DNA of 64,000 bases from an uncultured Rhodospirillales bacterium (lineage in GTDB: Bacteria > Pseudomonadota > Alphaproteobacteria > RF32 > CAG-239): assembly GCA_902761715.1 (NCBI GenBank), contig CACWLK010000011.1, positions 1 to 64,000 on the forward strand, written 5' to 3'. Numbering within the stretch: position 1 is the stretch's first letter; every line of letters begins with the position of its first letter. Positions 52,434 through 61,730 of this stretch are shown here, piece after piece. The notes under the pieces were generated by a model, which was not told where the DNA came from, ran no database searches, and saw only the letters and a list, made by a program, of their open reading frames with translations. The position numbers were made by a program, and so were the translations under genes.

Positions 52434-53045
52434 ATGATGATGAAGAAGTTTCTCGCCATATTGGGTGTGCTGAGCATGATTAGTGCATGCACCACTGCTG
52501 ACGAACAACCGGCTCCTCAAAAATTCACCGAAGCGCGTTTTGATACGCAACAAAATATTGACTTAAAAGTCAGCAAGGTTGAGGTTGTGTCTGATTTTGT
52601 TCCGTCATTTACAAGACCTAATGTTGAGCATCTTTTTCCGGTTTCAATCGAAAAAACAGCGCTTAATTGGGGACGTGATCGTCTGAGAGCTGTTGATTTT
52701 TCTTCAACCAAGCAGGCAACTTTTACGGTTAAAGATGCCAGCGTTACTGAAGAAATTGTCAAAGCAGACAGATTGTTTGAAAAAGACAGCGTTAAATATC
52801 GTGCCAAACTTTCCGTTGTGCTCAAAATCAGCGATACATCAAAGTTTTCAAGCGCCGAGACTTCTCTTGATGCATGGAGAGAGTTGACCATTCCGGTTGA
52901 TACACCGATTGACCAAAAAGAAGTTTATTGGAAAAATATGGTGGATAAGCTGTTTGATGAATTTAATGTACGTATGCAAACAAACATACATAAATATTTA
53001 AATATGTACGTTGATAACAGCGTGTTAGTTACTGATTACGAATAA
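52434..53045 (+). CDS. lipoprotein, unknown
   Basis: The 203-residue lipoprotein has an N-terminal lipobox ISAC (Cys19-21 depending on start; three consecutive ATG codons at 52434-52442). The mature part is beta-alpha mixed with VEVVSDFVPSFTRPNVEHLF, DRLRAVDFSS and AELTIPVDTP-like stretches (here RELTIPVDTPIDQKEVYWKN). It is probably anchored in the outer membrane; similar proteins occur in alphaproteobacteria but I know no function. It converges with apaG, with 4 nt between stop codons. Confidence 0.75.
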   Translation: MMMKKFLAILGVLSMISACTTADEQPAPQKFTEARFDTQQNIDLKVSKVEVVSDFVPSFTRPNVEHLFPVSIEKTALNWGRDRLRAVDFSSTKQATFTVKDASVTEEIVKADRLFEKDSVKYRAKLSVVLKISDTSKFSSAETSLDAWRELTIPVDTPIDQKEVYWKNMVDKLFDEFNVRMQTNIHKYLNMYVDNSVLVTDYE

Positions 53046-53049
53046 AAAG

Positions 53050-53466
53050 TCAGTTAAGAGCGCAAGCCATTCTATCGCCCGCGTTAAATTGCAAAACCGG
53101 CAATTTGATGTTTTGGGCGATTTTTTTACCGGCTTTCAAAATACGGCAACTGCCATAAAAAATTGCACTGGGGGCGGACAAAGGAGCCGAGGAGCTAAAC
53201 TCAAAATATTCGCCGGGTTCGAGTTCGGGGATTTCGCCCTTAAAGCCGGATGTTTGGTCGCAAAAAGAATGTCCTTGCGAGTCGGTAATGTTCCAGTCCT
53301 TGCCGACAAGGGTAATTTTTTCATCAGAAGTGTTTTCAATGCAAAAATAGTAGCCCCACACAAACTCTTGTCCGGAAGCGTGGCGGCGTGTGTCAACGAG
53401 TTCAGATGCGGCAGTAATAATAAGACCGTCGGCTTCAGTGGTAATGAGTTCCTGAGTGTTTTGCAT
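53050..53466 (-). CDS. apaG: ApaG (DUF525) protein
   Basis: The 138-residue FN3-like protein has ITLVGKDWNITDSQGHSF, GFKGEIPELEPGEYFEFSSSAPLSAPSAIFYGS, which correspond to the ApaG W.It...G and PGe...YtSg motifs. ApaG is associated with Co/Mg homeostasis in enterobacteria; the biochemical role is unclear. It stands next to a 707-nt intergenic region that starts the lipoprotein island. Confidence 0.85.
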   Translation of the reverse strand: MQNTQELITTEADGLIITAASELVDTRRHASGQEFVWGYYFCIENTSDEKITLVGKDWNITDSQGHSFCDQTSGFKGEIPELEPGEYFEFSSSAPLSAPSAIFYGSCRILKAGKKIAQNIKLPVLQFNAGDRMACALN

Positions 53467-53717
53467 TGGTTTAACCCTTTGTTAACTTTTTGACATTGAC
53501 ACGTTAACAGGATGAAAAAAAGTTGCAATCGGGGAATCATTTTGTTCACAAAGTTATGCACATCAAGATGCTACCACGCTGATTTTGTGCATTTTTTGAA
53601 TCATGATGGTAAAAATATACCACAAAGCCAACTATCTGTTTTTTTCAAAAAAACTTGATGATGATGGGAAAATATAAAATGTCATCGCTCCAAAAGCGCA
53701 AGCCTTTTGGTCAAGCG

Positions 53718-53805
53718 ATCTTCAATGTTTTTAGGAACAAGGTAGATCCCTTGACGTTTTCTAGCGAAAACGAGGGATGACTTTTCTATTTTAGCGAAAA
53801 TGAGG
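53718..53805. repeat. 88-bp dispersed repeat, copy 1
   Basis: The segment from ATCTTCAATG to GCGAAAATGAGG is almost identical to 57514-57601 (about 2-3 differences in 88 nt). It contains paired GTCATCC/GGATGAC-type arms around a REP-like centre. Both copies precede a lipoprotein gene by a few hundred bases. Confidence 0.9.
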
Positions 53806-53834
53806 GAGGACTTTTTTGAAGGATGACTGTTTTC

Positions 53835-53871
53835 TTGGATTGCCACGGAGCTTATGCCCTCGCAATGACGG
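53835..53871. repeat. REP-like palindromic element
   Basis: ATTGCCACGG and CCCTCGCAAT around AGCTTATG form an imperfect inverted repeat. It is a member of a widespread small intergenic element type often seen as CATTGCGAGG...CGTGGCAAT. It is absent from the second cassette. Confidence 0.6.
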
Positions 53872-53977
53872 AGAGTAAAAAATGTATCTGTAGCGGTTTG
53901 AAAAATTGCGGAAAGTGGCACTCTGTAACAAAAACGCAATATTTTGGACAAAATTAATTTTTTTTCGCAAAAAAGAC

Positions 53978-54006
53978 TTGATATTATCGGGAAACTATGC
54001 TAAATT
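53978..54006 (+). promoter_or_regulatory. promoter of repeat lipoprotein gene 1
   Basis: TTGATA (53978-53983), a 17-nt spacer, TAAATT (54001-54006). The flanking 60 nt (TGGACAAAA, TTCGCAAAAAAG) match those at the promoter at 57766-57794, so the region was duplicated with the gene. Confidence 0.75.
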
Positions 54007-54173
54007 AGAATTGTCAACAATTACTGTATTCTATCTTTATGTTTATATAATTATCAAATCTTTTCATAATGTAAAAAATGAAAAGTCAGTTTGGGAATTT
54101 TATAAATAAGAAAGATGTGAGCGGAATTGTTGATATTTCTTTAGATTATTAACAATTTAAATTATATTAGCGT

Positions 54174-56420
54174 ATGTTTACACGTAGTTTCCGCGCGATT
54201 CTCACCGCAGTCAGCGCAGCTGCATTAGTCATGGTTGGTTTCACTTCTTGCGATAAGGACGACGAAATATTCGACGCCCAGCTCAAAAGCAAGCCAGCAA
54301 GTGTTGTCGAGACCGGTTACTTTTCCAAGAACACAGATCGTGATCTTGAGAATGGTACCATCACCATCGGCAAGAACATCAATGGAGTAGATGTGCATGA
54401 GGACACCACCATCGTGGTGCCCCTCGGTAATATAACTTTCAGTATCAATCCTAATGACACCACTGTTGTTGGAGAGAATAGTGTTGCCCACCAGAACTTT
54501 GTTCTCGGTAACGCCAAGACTGAAAGCTATGAGGTGGATTACACCACCTACCGCGTGGCATTTACCAAGTCTGTTCGCGAGTTCAACGATACCTTTGACA
54601 AGTACGGCAAGCAGGGTAGCATCAGCTATCTTGACGCTGTCGTATATTACAAAGGTCAGCGTTTTGAGCTCCCGAAGGCTAACGGTTCGGTTTCGTACCA
54701 GACCGTTAGTACATCCGATGCTGGTCTCGAGAAGGGTGGTTACAACTACACCCTCGCTACCAGCGAGTACGAGACCTCTTTCATGGGTGAAAAGCTCAGA
54801 AATGAGCAGGGCTTCCACACGTTGGCTACCAACGCTGAGGACAAGCTCATCAGCACCCAGAAGACCAACGAGGGATTTGAGGTAATCAGCTTTGATACCA
54901 ATGGCAATCCGGCAACGGAGAAGTCTTGGATTGAGCTGACACGCAATTACAGCATCTCCGGTGCTGTTAAGAGCGTGTATGAAGTTATTCTGAACTCAGC
55001 TGTCGAGGCTCCGGCTTACGACATCGTGGTTCTCAAGAGCTTCAACCTCGAGAAGATCGCTCAGAACCTTGGCTCTGAGGCTACCGCCGGTACTCGTACC
55101 GATGGTAACTTCCAGATTGTTAAGAAGCAGGTTAAGCAGGTGGTTGGCAATGACCAGTTCACCAAGACCTTTACCTACTCTTACGAGAAGGCCACTCTGA
55201 CCATCGACGGTAAGACCTATGATATGCCTTTCGAGGCTTATCGTAACATTACCGACCTTGGTTTCACAATGAGTGAAATGGCTATGAGCGACAATTACGA
55301 TCGTATGCTGAATGTTCATAGCGTTCTCTCTAGCTTCGCCGGATATGATGTCAAGGCTAAGGCCGAGACCGAAATCCGTGTAGCTGTCGAGAAGGACGAA
55401 ATGACCAGCCGCACCATCACTGGCGAAGGCTTCGACTATATCAACGAGAACACCAGCAACAGCTGGATTGAAATCACGGAGATGTGGTCGAAGAGTGGTA
55501 AGAAGACTTACAAAAAGTCTGTAAACTTGGCTAACAGCATCACTGCTCCGGCCAAGATTCAGAAGATTGTATCTTCTTTTAACCTGACACAGGTGACTGC
55601 ATCTCTTGGTAGTGAAAAACTGGTGAACACCCGCACCGTGGGTGATTTCACGGTTAAGACCTACCAGCGCACGTATGTCGTTGGCAACAACGAGTTCACT
55701 CGTGAGTTCGTTCTCTCTTATGAGAAGGCTGTCTACAACCCTATGAATCATAATATGATTTGGAAGGGTTACGAGAACACTCAGGACGGCGGTTTCACGA
55801 CCGGCAACCTGAGCGATGCTCAGAAGGATGGCAAGACCTACACCCGTAAGTCTTACACTCATAAGATGAGTGCTAGCTTCAATGACCGTAACTACAACAG
55901 CAAGGCTGAGGCTGAGCTGCTTGTTGAGAAGGTTGTTGAGGATGAGCGTGAAACTCCTCATTGGCTTGGTGCTCCCGTGAGCGCTAAGTACACTCGTGTA
56001 CAGCGAGTTACCGGTGAGAAGTTTATGGATATGATCGTGTTTACCTACCAGAACGGTGTCGTTATGGCTCCGAACGGACAGGTTGACATGAACCTTATCT
56101 ACGCTTTCGATAGCAATGTTGCAAGCAAGAACGGCGTGGAAACATGCCTGAAGCGCGACTCTTATAGTGGCGTTTGGACGGGTAGCAAATGGGCTCCTGC
56201 CGGAATTACGATCACCAACGGCCGTTGGATCTATGCTGGCAAGAATGCTAGCTGGGACCATACCGTGATGGAGAACAATGCCATTACCCTTGGTATTGGC
56301 GTTGACGTGACTCCGACCCCGAAGGCTCAGAGCTACAAGGTAGAAGGTAATAAGATCACCATTAAGTACGCAAGGAACAATGGTAAGACTACTACCGATA
56401 CCTCTCTGGAACTGCGCTAG
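54174..56420 (+). CDS. repeat lipoprotein 1 with Bacteroidota-like export motif
   Basis: The 748-residue lipoprotein has a signal peptide with lipobox FTSC (Cys26), then CDKDDE. The K-D-D-E order after the Cys matches the lipoprotein export signal of Bacteroidota that sends lipoproteins to the cell surface. The body has about two and a half imperfect 180-200-residue repeats: SWIELT/SWIEIT, SGKKTYKKSVNL, GSE..NTRTVGDFTVKTY, VVGNDQFTKTF and SYEKA. The last 160 residues (from ETPHWLGAPVSAKYT) are shared with the two paralogues. No SD; lysine is mainly AAG. Function unknown; perhaps a surface adhesin or binding protein. Confidence 0.75.
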   Translation: MFTRSFRAILTAVSAAALVMVGFTSCDKDDEIFDAQLKSKPASVVETGYFSKNTDRDLENGTITIGKNINGVDVHEDTTIVVPLGNITFSINPNDTTVVGENSVAHQNFVLGNAKTESYEVDYTTYRVAFTKSVREFNDTFDKYGKQGSISYLDAVVYYKGQRFELPKANGSVSYQTVSTSDAGLEKGGYNYTLATSEYETSFMGEKLRNEQGFHTLATNAEDKLISTQKTNEGFEVISFDTNGNPATEKSWIELTRNYSISGAVKSVYEVILNSAVEAPAYDIVVLKSFNLEKIAQNLGSEATAGTRTDGNFQIVKKQVKQVVGNDQFTKTFTYSYEKATLTIDGKTYDMPFEAYRNITDLGFTMSEMAMSDNYDRMLNVHSVLSSFAGYDVKAKAETEIRVAVEKDEMTSRTITGEGFDYINENTSNSWIEITEMWSKSGKKTYKKSVNLANSITAPAKIQKIVSSFNLTQVTASLGSEKLVNTRTVGDFTVKTYQRTYVVGNNEFTREFVLSYEKAVYNPMNHNMIWKGYENTQDGGFTTGNLSDAQKDGKTYTRKSYTHKMSASFNDRNYNSKAEAELLVEKVVEDERETPHWLGAPVSAKYTRVQRVTGEKFMDMIVFTYQNGVVMAPNGQVDMNLIYAFDSNVASKNGVETCLKRDSYSGVWTGSKWAPAGITITNGRWIYAGKNASWDHTVMENNAITLGIGVDVTPTPKAQSYKVEGNKITIKYARNNGKTTTDTSLELR

Positions 56421-56422
56421 TC

Positions 56423-56460
56423 CCCTCTCACACCGAAAGTCGTTTAAGCGGCGAGTAGGT
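56423..56460 (+). repeat. conserved 3' element after lipoprotein gene 1
   Basis: CCCTCTCACACCGAAAGTCG to GCGAGTAGGT is nearly identical to 61546-61585, which follows lipoprotein gene 2. The CCG/CGG arms around AAAG..GTTTA can fold into a small hairpin. It is located directly after the stop codon in both cases. Confidence 0.75.
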
Positions 56461-56488
56461 ATATCAATTTTATTTATTATCGTCCCAA

Positions 56489-56517
56489 CCGGTTGCGTCT
56501 GTTTTTTGGCGCACCGG
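56489..56517 (+). terminator. hairpin after lipoprotein gene 1, possible terminator
   Basis: CCGG-T-TGCG and CGCA-CCGG arms form a stem; the loop carries a T6 run and the stem is followed by GAGGGATTTTTT. The U tract is not directly adjacent, so it may be a weak terminator or an attenuating hairpin. Confidence 0.4.
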
Positions 56518-56555
56518 GAGGGATTTTTTCCAAACAAGATTTAAATTTTTTAATT

Positions 56556-57359
56556 ATGAATACAATTAAGTTTTTCGCAGTTATCGGTTTCGTTTTCGCT
56601 ACCTCTATGGTGGCTAGTGCCCAAAACAATGACACCATCCCTGGTGCTGAAGTCCGCAAGATGGCTATGGCCTCTGACGTTCAGGATTATAAACGTGACT
56701 TCCAGGAGGCGTTTAACGGCGTCGCCAATGACGAGGTCGTGGCCGTAGTGAACGATCGTGTCTTTTGGCGGGGTCGTTCAATCCATGGTTGGCACGGCAC
56801 AATCCGTGGTGGCTACGGCGCCGACATGGGCTCCGGACTGACCGTCTTCCAGCCTCAGGCAAGCCTCGTTCTTGGCTATGCAGGTGGCATGGTTGACTGG
56901 GATGTCTCCGGCGGTTTCAATTATCTTTCCGACCAGGAGGGGAAAGCCTACTTTGCGTTCAACGCTTTTGTTGAGCCGAAGTGGAACTTCGCTCACTGGG
57001 GAAAGAACAACCTGAAAACCAACAAGCTATTTGTGGGTGTAAAGGTTGGTCTTCAGGAGAGTAGAGATTGGAACAATACGTTCTATGAGGACGAGAACAT
57101 CGTTCTCACCGGCAACGGAAACGATCGTTCCATGGGTCTCGCCTATGGCTTGACCTTTGGTTATGAGCGGCGCTTCTTCATGAGCCCTAACCGTCTGGGT
57201 ATTGTTCTGGATGTTCATACTTATGACACCCAGAAGAGTTTCAAGTTCTCTATGAACGGTGAGACATTAAAGGACGAAACCTCCAAGACACAGCGCCTTT
57301 ATGTGGGCGTGAGTGTCTATTATAAGTTTGTTCTCCAGAAGAAGGCTCAGAACTTCTGA
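56556..57359 (+). CDS. secreted beta-barrel-like outer membrane protein, unknown
   Basis: The 267-residue protein has a signal peptide (to about residue 22, VASAQ) and then alternating amphipathic strands typical of a small outer-membrane barrel: IHGWHGTIRGGYGADMGSGL, ASLVLGYAGGMVDWDVSGGF, NKLFVGVKVGLQESRD and RLYVGVSVYYKFV, ending close to a terminal Phe. The ATG is preceded by TTTTTTAATT with no SD. The gene lies between repeat lipoproteins 1 and 2 and uses the same codon style. A partner to the lipoproteins is plausible by linkage only. I recognise no named family. Confidence 0.65.
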   Translation: MNTIKFFAVIGFVFATSMVASAQNNDTIPGAEVRKMAMASDVQDYKRDFQEAFNGVANDEVVAVVNDRVFWRGRSIHGWHGTIRGGYGADMGSGLTVFQPQASLVLGYAGGMVDWDVSGGFNYLSDQEGKAYFAFNAFVEPKWNFAHWGKNNLKTNKLFVGVKVGLQESRDWNNTFYEDENIVLTGNGNDRSMGLAYGLTFGYERRFFMSPNRLGIVLDVHTYDTQKSFKFSMNGETLKDETSKTQRLYVGVSVYYKFVLQKKAQNF

Positions 57360-57389
57360 TGGGGGAGGCACACACTGTGAAAGAGAGAA

Positions 57390-57428
57390 AGAAGGGGATT
57401 GCATATGCAGTTCCCTTCTTTTGTTTTT
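57390..57428 (+). terminator. terminator of the barrel-like protein gene
   Basis: AGAAGGG(G)A and TTCCCTTCT arms around TTGCATATGCAG, followed by TTTGTTTTT. It ends the transcript 31 nt past the stop. Confidence 0.85.
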
Positions 57429-57513
57429 AAACAATCAAAAAGACGATAGACGGTCTCCTTACAATAATTAAAATGTCATGCCTCGCCAAGGCCTTAGCCG
57501 AGTGTGTCAAGGC

Positions 57514-57601
57514 ATCTTCAATGTTTTTAGGAACAAGGTAGATCCCTTGACGTTTTCTAGTGAAAACGAGGGATGACTTTTCTATTTTAGCGAAAACGAG
57601 G
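57514..57601. repeat. 88-bp dispersed repeat, copy 2
   Basis: This is the second copy of the repeat at 53718-53805. It lies about 350 nt upstream of lipoprotein gene 2, similar to the spacing in the first cassette (about 370 nt). Confidence 0.9.
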
Positions 57602-57765
57602 AATGATGGTTTGTTTTATTAATGAAAACGAGAAAAGACACACGTAAAATCGAACAATGGCTGTTCTGATGATGGCTAAAGTGCTTGTACTTCTCACAAT
57701 AATAAAAAGAAAAAACGCCAATTTTATATTATGGACAAAAAAGTCATTTTTTCGCAAAAAAGTAT

Positions 57766-57794
57766 TTGATATTACGGATAAATCATGCTACACT
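57766..57794 (+). promoter_or_regulatory. promoter of repeat lipoprotein gene 2
   Basis: TTGATA (57766-57771), a 17-nt spacer, TACACT (57789-57794). It matches the promoter of lipoprotein gene 1 in both boxes and in the spacer and upstream sequence. Confidence 0.75.
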
Positions 57795-57950
57795 ATAATC
57801 GTCACCAATTATGGTATTAATTACTTTTTTTATAATTATTAATTTCTTCTCGTTTTTTATGAATGAGGAGTCAGTTAGAGTTTTAAAGAAAAGTGGGACC
57901 ATGTGACTTAATCAAGAAATATGTCTAACGTTTAAATATCCAATTAAGTT

Positions 57951-60900
57951 ATGCAAAACAAAAGCTTTTTTGCACGCATGCTCCACACAGTGGCAGCAGC
58001 TGCGCTCGTTTTTTCAACCGTAGTGATGGGCTTTACTTCCTGTAATCAGGATGATGATGCATTTGCTGCAATCACCAAAAGTAAGCCAGCCAGTGTCGAA
58101 AACTTTAGTGTCACGACCGATCGTGACAATCAGAACGGCACAGCTACGATCGTAGAGTACATTGATGGTGTCATCGCAAGAGACACCACCGTGTCAGTCC
58201 CTCTCGGGAACGTGACTTTCTTCGTTGATCCTAATGATACGGTCTTTGTTGTCAACAACAACATTGAGCACCTGTCATTTAAGCTCGACGATGCACAGAC
58301 CGAGAAATACGAAACGAACGGTGTGTACTACACCCGTACGACTCGTAACTTCACCGACAAGTACGACAAGTACGAAAAGCATGGGTATATCCGCTATCTT
58401 GATGCCTACATGTATGTGTGGGGTCAAAAAGTGGAATTCCCTTCCGCTAACGGCCTTGTATCGTACTTGACTGTTTCCACAGCTGACCGAGGCACAAAGG
58501 GTAAGTACGCTTATACCTTGTGCACCAGCGAGTATGAAACCAGCTTCAGAGGCTCTAAGCAGTCCAATGAGCAGGGTTTCTACACACTTGCAGTTGAGCA
58601 GGAAGACAAGCTGATTTCCGGCCCGACCAAGACCGATGAAGGTTTCGAAGTTGTTAAGTATGACAACGACGGCAATCCTTCAACCGAGCGTTCTTGGATT
58701 GAGCTGACTGAAGTTTGGTCTCTCTCCGGTGAAAAGAAGTCGACCTATGAGGTCATGTTGTACAGCACAGTCGAGGCTCCGGCCTATGACATCAAAGTGC
58801 TCTCAACATTCAACATCGAGCAGATTAACCAGACCGTTGGCAACGCTGTTGATGCCGGCACTCGCAAGGATGGCAACTTCCAGATTATTAAGAAGCAAAC
58901 CACCCAGACCGTTGGAAATGACAAGTTCACTAAGAATTTTGTGTATTCTTACGAGAAGGCAACGTTGAATCTTGGCGGCAAGAACTTTGAGATGCCTTTC
59001 GAGGCTTATCAGGGTATTACTGACAAGAGCTTCACGATGCAAGCTATGAGCCCAATCGACGGTTACGACCGTATGTTGAATACTCATAGTGTGGCAGCAA
59101 CCTTTGCAGGTAAGCCGGTTAAGGCCAAGGCTGAGACCGAAATCCGTGTTCCCGAAAGCAAAGACGAACTGGTTGACACAAAAATCACCGGTGAAGGCTT
59201 TGACTATGTGAACCCGACCACCAGCAATGCGTGGATCGAGGTAACCGAAACATGGACCAAGTCCGGTAAGAAGGTGTACAAGAAGGACGTTAACCTGACG
59301 AACGGTATTACCGCTCCCGCCAAGGTAACAAAAATCTTGGACAACTTTGACCTGACACAGGTTAATGCCCAGCTCGGCAGCGAGACTCTTACCAACACTC
59401 GTACGGTTGGCGACTTTACGGTCAAGACTTATACCCGCGATTATACTGTTGGAAACAACAAGTTCCAGCGTGTATTTAAGCTGACCTATGAGAAAGCCAC
59501 CTACAACCCTCTCAATCATGCTATGATCTGGAAGGGGTATGAGGATGTTCAGGACAATGGTTTTACTCTTGGCAACATGAGTGACCTGACTGAAGGGGAC
59601 AAGACCTACCTGCGCAAGTCGTATACTCACGGCATGAGCGCATCGTTTAATGATCACAGCGCAAGCAGCAAGGCTGAGGCTGAACTGCGCGTTGAGACCA
59701 GCGATGAACTCAAGAGCAGAACCGTCACTAACGAAGGCTTTGACTATGTGAACCCGACCACCAGCAATGCGTGGATTGAGGTTACCGAAGTTTGGAGTCT
59801 TTCCGGCACCAAGAAATACAAGAAGGAAGTGAAACTCACGAACGGTATTACCGCTCCTGAGAAGATCACCAAGATCTTGGACAGCTTCACCCTTAACAAG
59901 GTGAACGCAACTCTCGGTTCTGAAACTAAGGGTTCGTCTCGTACGGACGGTGATTTCACCGTAACGACTTACACTCGTAATTACACTGTCGGCAACTACC
60001 TGCGCAAGTCGTACGAGCATGCTATTAGCGCCACCTTCAATAGTCATGATGCCAACAGCAAGGCTGAGGCTGAACTGTGGGTCGAGACCAACGATGAGCT
60101 TAAGAGCCGTAAGGTTACGGATGAAGGCTTTGACTACGTGAACCCGACCACCAGCAATGCGTGGATTGAGGTTACCGAAGTTTGGAGTCTGAGTGGTATC
60201 AAGAAGTACAAGAAGGAAGTGAAACTCACGAACGGTATTACCGCTCCTGAGAAGATCACTAAGATCTTGGACAGCTTCAATCTCAGCAAGGTGAACGCAA
60301 CTCTCGGTTCTGAAACTAAGGGTTCGTCTCGTACGGACGGTGATTTCACCGTAACGACTGTATGAGAAGGCCGTTTATAAGCCAATGAATCATGCAATGA
60401 TTTCAAAGGCTTACGAGAACGTTCAGGACGGCGGTTTCACGACTTCTGACATGAGCAACACGACCAGCAACGGTAAGACCTACCTGCGCAAGTCGTATAC
60501 TCACAGCATGAGCGCCACCTTCAATAGTCATGATGCCAACAGCAAGGCTGAGGCCGAACTGTGGGTCGAGACTACTGACGAAATGAAGAGCCGTACAATT
60601 ATTGATGAGGGCTTTGACTATGTCAATGCCACCACCAGTAAGGCTTGGATTAAGGTCAAGGAAGAATGGAGCTTGTCTGGTACCAAGGAGTACACCAAGA
60701 GCGTGAACCTGACGAATGGGATTACAGCACCTAACAAGATCACCAAGATCTTGGACAGCTTCAATCTCAGCAAGGTGAACGCAACTCTCGGTTCTGAAAC
60801 TAAGGGTTCGTCTCGTACGGACGGTGATTTCACCGTAACGACTATGAATCATGCAATGATTTCGAAGGCTTATGAAAACGTTCAGGATGGTGGTTTCTCC

Positions 60901-61515
60901 CTCGGTAACATGAGCAACACGACCAGCAATGGTAAGGAGTATGAGCGCAAGAGCTACACTCATAATATGAGTGCAAGCTTTAACAACCACGATGCCAGCA
61001 GCAAGGCTGAGGCTGAGCTGTGGGTTGAGAAGGTTGAAGAGCGTGAGACTCCTCACTGGCTCGGAGCACCTGTCAGCGCTAAGTACACTCGTGTACAGCG
61101 CAAGACCGGCGAGCAGTTCATGGACATGATTGTGTTTACCTACCAGAACGGTGTCGTTATGGCTCCGAACGGTGTGGTAGATATGTCATTGATCTACGCT
61201 TTCGATAGCTCTGTTGCTAACCAGAATGGTGTCGAAACCTGCCTGAAGAACGCTTCTTATAGCGGTGTTTGGACGGGTAGCAAATGGGCACCTGCCGGTA
61301 TCACCATCACCAATGGTCGTTGGATCTATGCTGGCAAGAATGCTGCGTGGGATCACACGGTCATGGAGAACAATGCCATTACCCTCGGTATTGGTGTTGA
61401 CGTGACGCCGACCCCGAAGGCCCAGAGTTATAGCATTAGTGGTAACAAGATTACCATTAAATATGCTAAAAACAATGGAAGCACGACTGCAAACACTTCT
61501 TTGGAGCTGCGCTAA
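57951..61515 (+). pseudogene. repeat lipoprotein 2, frameshifted at 60360
   Basis: It starts MQNKSFFARMLHTVAAAALV with lipobox FTSC (Cys31), then CNQDDD, like the acidic export motif of gene 1. In the first frame (57951-60365) at least three repeat units can be read, then a TGA interrupts after FTVTT. From 60361 another frame continues YEKAVYKPMNHAM, through further repeats to the shared C-terminal domain ending KNNGSTTANTSLELR at 61515. Joining them requires one frameshift at about 60360. Each repeat after TDGDFTVTT has lost a different stretch. Either the gene is decaying or the repeats were misassembled. No SD; AAG-rich. If intact it would be about 1190 residues. Confidence 0.75.
59901..60843 (+). 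repeat. near-identical internal repeats in lipoprotein gene 2
   Basis: The 99-nt segment at 60261-60359 recurs without a difference at 60745-60843. The last 69 nt of it also occur at 59901-59969. All end in GATTTCACCGTAACGACT. Each copy is followed by a different junction: a shortened YTRNYTVGN-YLRKS link at 59970, the frameshift at 60360, and a direct fusion to MNHAM at 60844. Confidence 0.92.
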
Positions 61516-61545
61516 TTGATATTGACGTAGATTTCTTAGGAGTCA

Positions 61546-61585
61546 CCCTCTCACTTGCCGAAAGCCGTTTAGGCGGCGAGTAGGT
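61546..61585 (+). repeat. conserved 3' element after lipoprotein gene 2
   Basis: CCCTCTCAC...GCCGAAAGCCGTTTA and GCGGCGAGTAGGT. Relative to copy 1, changes in the GCC/GGC arms leave the hairpin better paired here. It is part of the duplicated cassette. Confidence 0.75.
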
Positions 61586-61648
61586 TTCTTTAAGAACTTT
61601 TGCCTTTTCCGGTGCCTCTGTGCATCGGAAAGGCTTTTAACTTAATCG

Positions 61649-61676
61649 GGGAGCCGCTCATGCGGCTCCCTTTTTT
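61649..61676 (+). terminator. terminator after lipoprotein gene 2
   Basis: GGGAGCCGC and GCGGCTCCC around TCAT, followed by T6. A weaker hairpin (GCCTTTTCCGGTGC arms) lies just before it at about 61602-61638. Confidence 0.95.
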
Positions 61677-61677
61677 G

Positions 61678-61708
61678 TATAAAAAAAGAACCGCCAAACG
61701 GCGGTTCT
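61678..61708 (-). terminator. terminator after repeat lipoprotein 3
   Basis: AGAACCGCC (61687-61695) and GGCGGTTCT (61700-61708) arms around AAAC; on the minus strand a T7 run follows. It lies 22 nt past the stop. Confidence 0.95.
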
Positions 61709-61730
61709 CTTTCCCTAAGCTGATGCAGGC

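Larger units (their letters stand above)
53467..54173 (+). other. intergenic region: two dispersed-repeat types, promoter and long leader of lipoprotein gene 1
   Basis: This 707-nt stretch holds the apaG upstream AT-rich sequence (53467-53680), the dispersed repeat at 53718-53805, a second repeat at 53835-53871, a promoter at 53978-54006 and a roughly 160-nt leader. No gene is supported. A minus-strand frame at 53682-53951 is a translation of the repeats. Confidence 0.7.
57360..57950 (+). other. intergenic region: terminator, repeat copy 2, promoter and leader of lipoprotein gene 2
   Basis: This 591-nt stretch holds a hairpin terminator at 57390-57428, the dispersed repeat copy at 57514-57601, a promoter at 57766-57794 and a 150-nt leader. 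An ORF at 57657-57842 crosses the promoter and is not coding. Confidence 0.7.

Noticed and set aside
53682-53951. Minus-strand 89-codon ORF
   Set aside because: It is a translation through two dispersed repeats and crosses toward the lipoprotein 1 promoter; no SD or homology.
54996-56537. Long minus-strand ORF (513 codons)
   Set aside because: Antisense shadow of lipoprotein gene 1 caused by its codon bias; the plus strand has the signal peptide, repeats and paralogues.
57657-57842. Plus-strand 61-codon ORF
   Set aside because: It spans the duplicated promoter at 57766-57794, so it is not a gene.
58803-60047. Long minus-strand ORF (414 codons)
   Set aside because: Antisense shadow of lipoprotein gene 2 for the same reason; no signal or start features.
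59700-61050. Possible CRISPR array from tandem repeats
   Set aside because: The repeats are long, in frame with a protein repeat and without unique spacers of fixed size.
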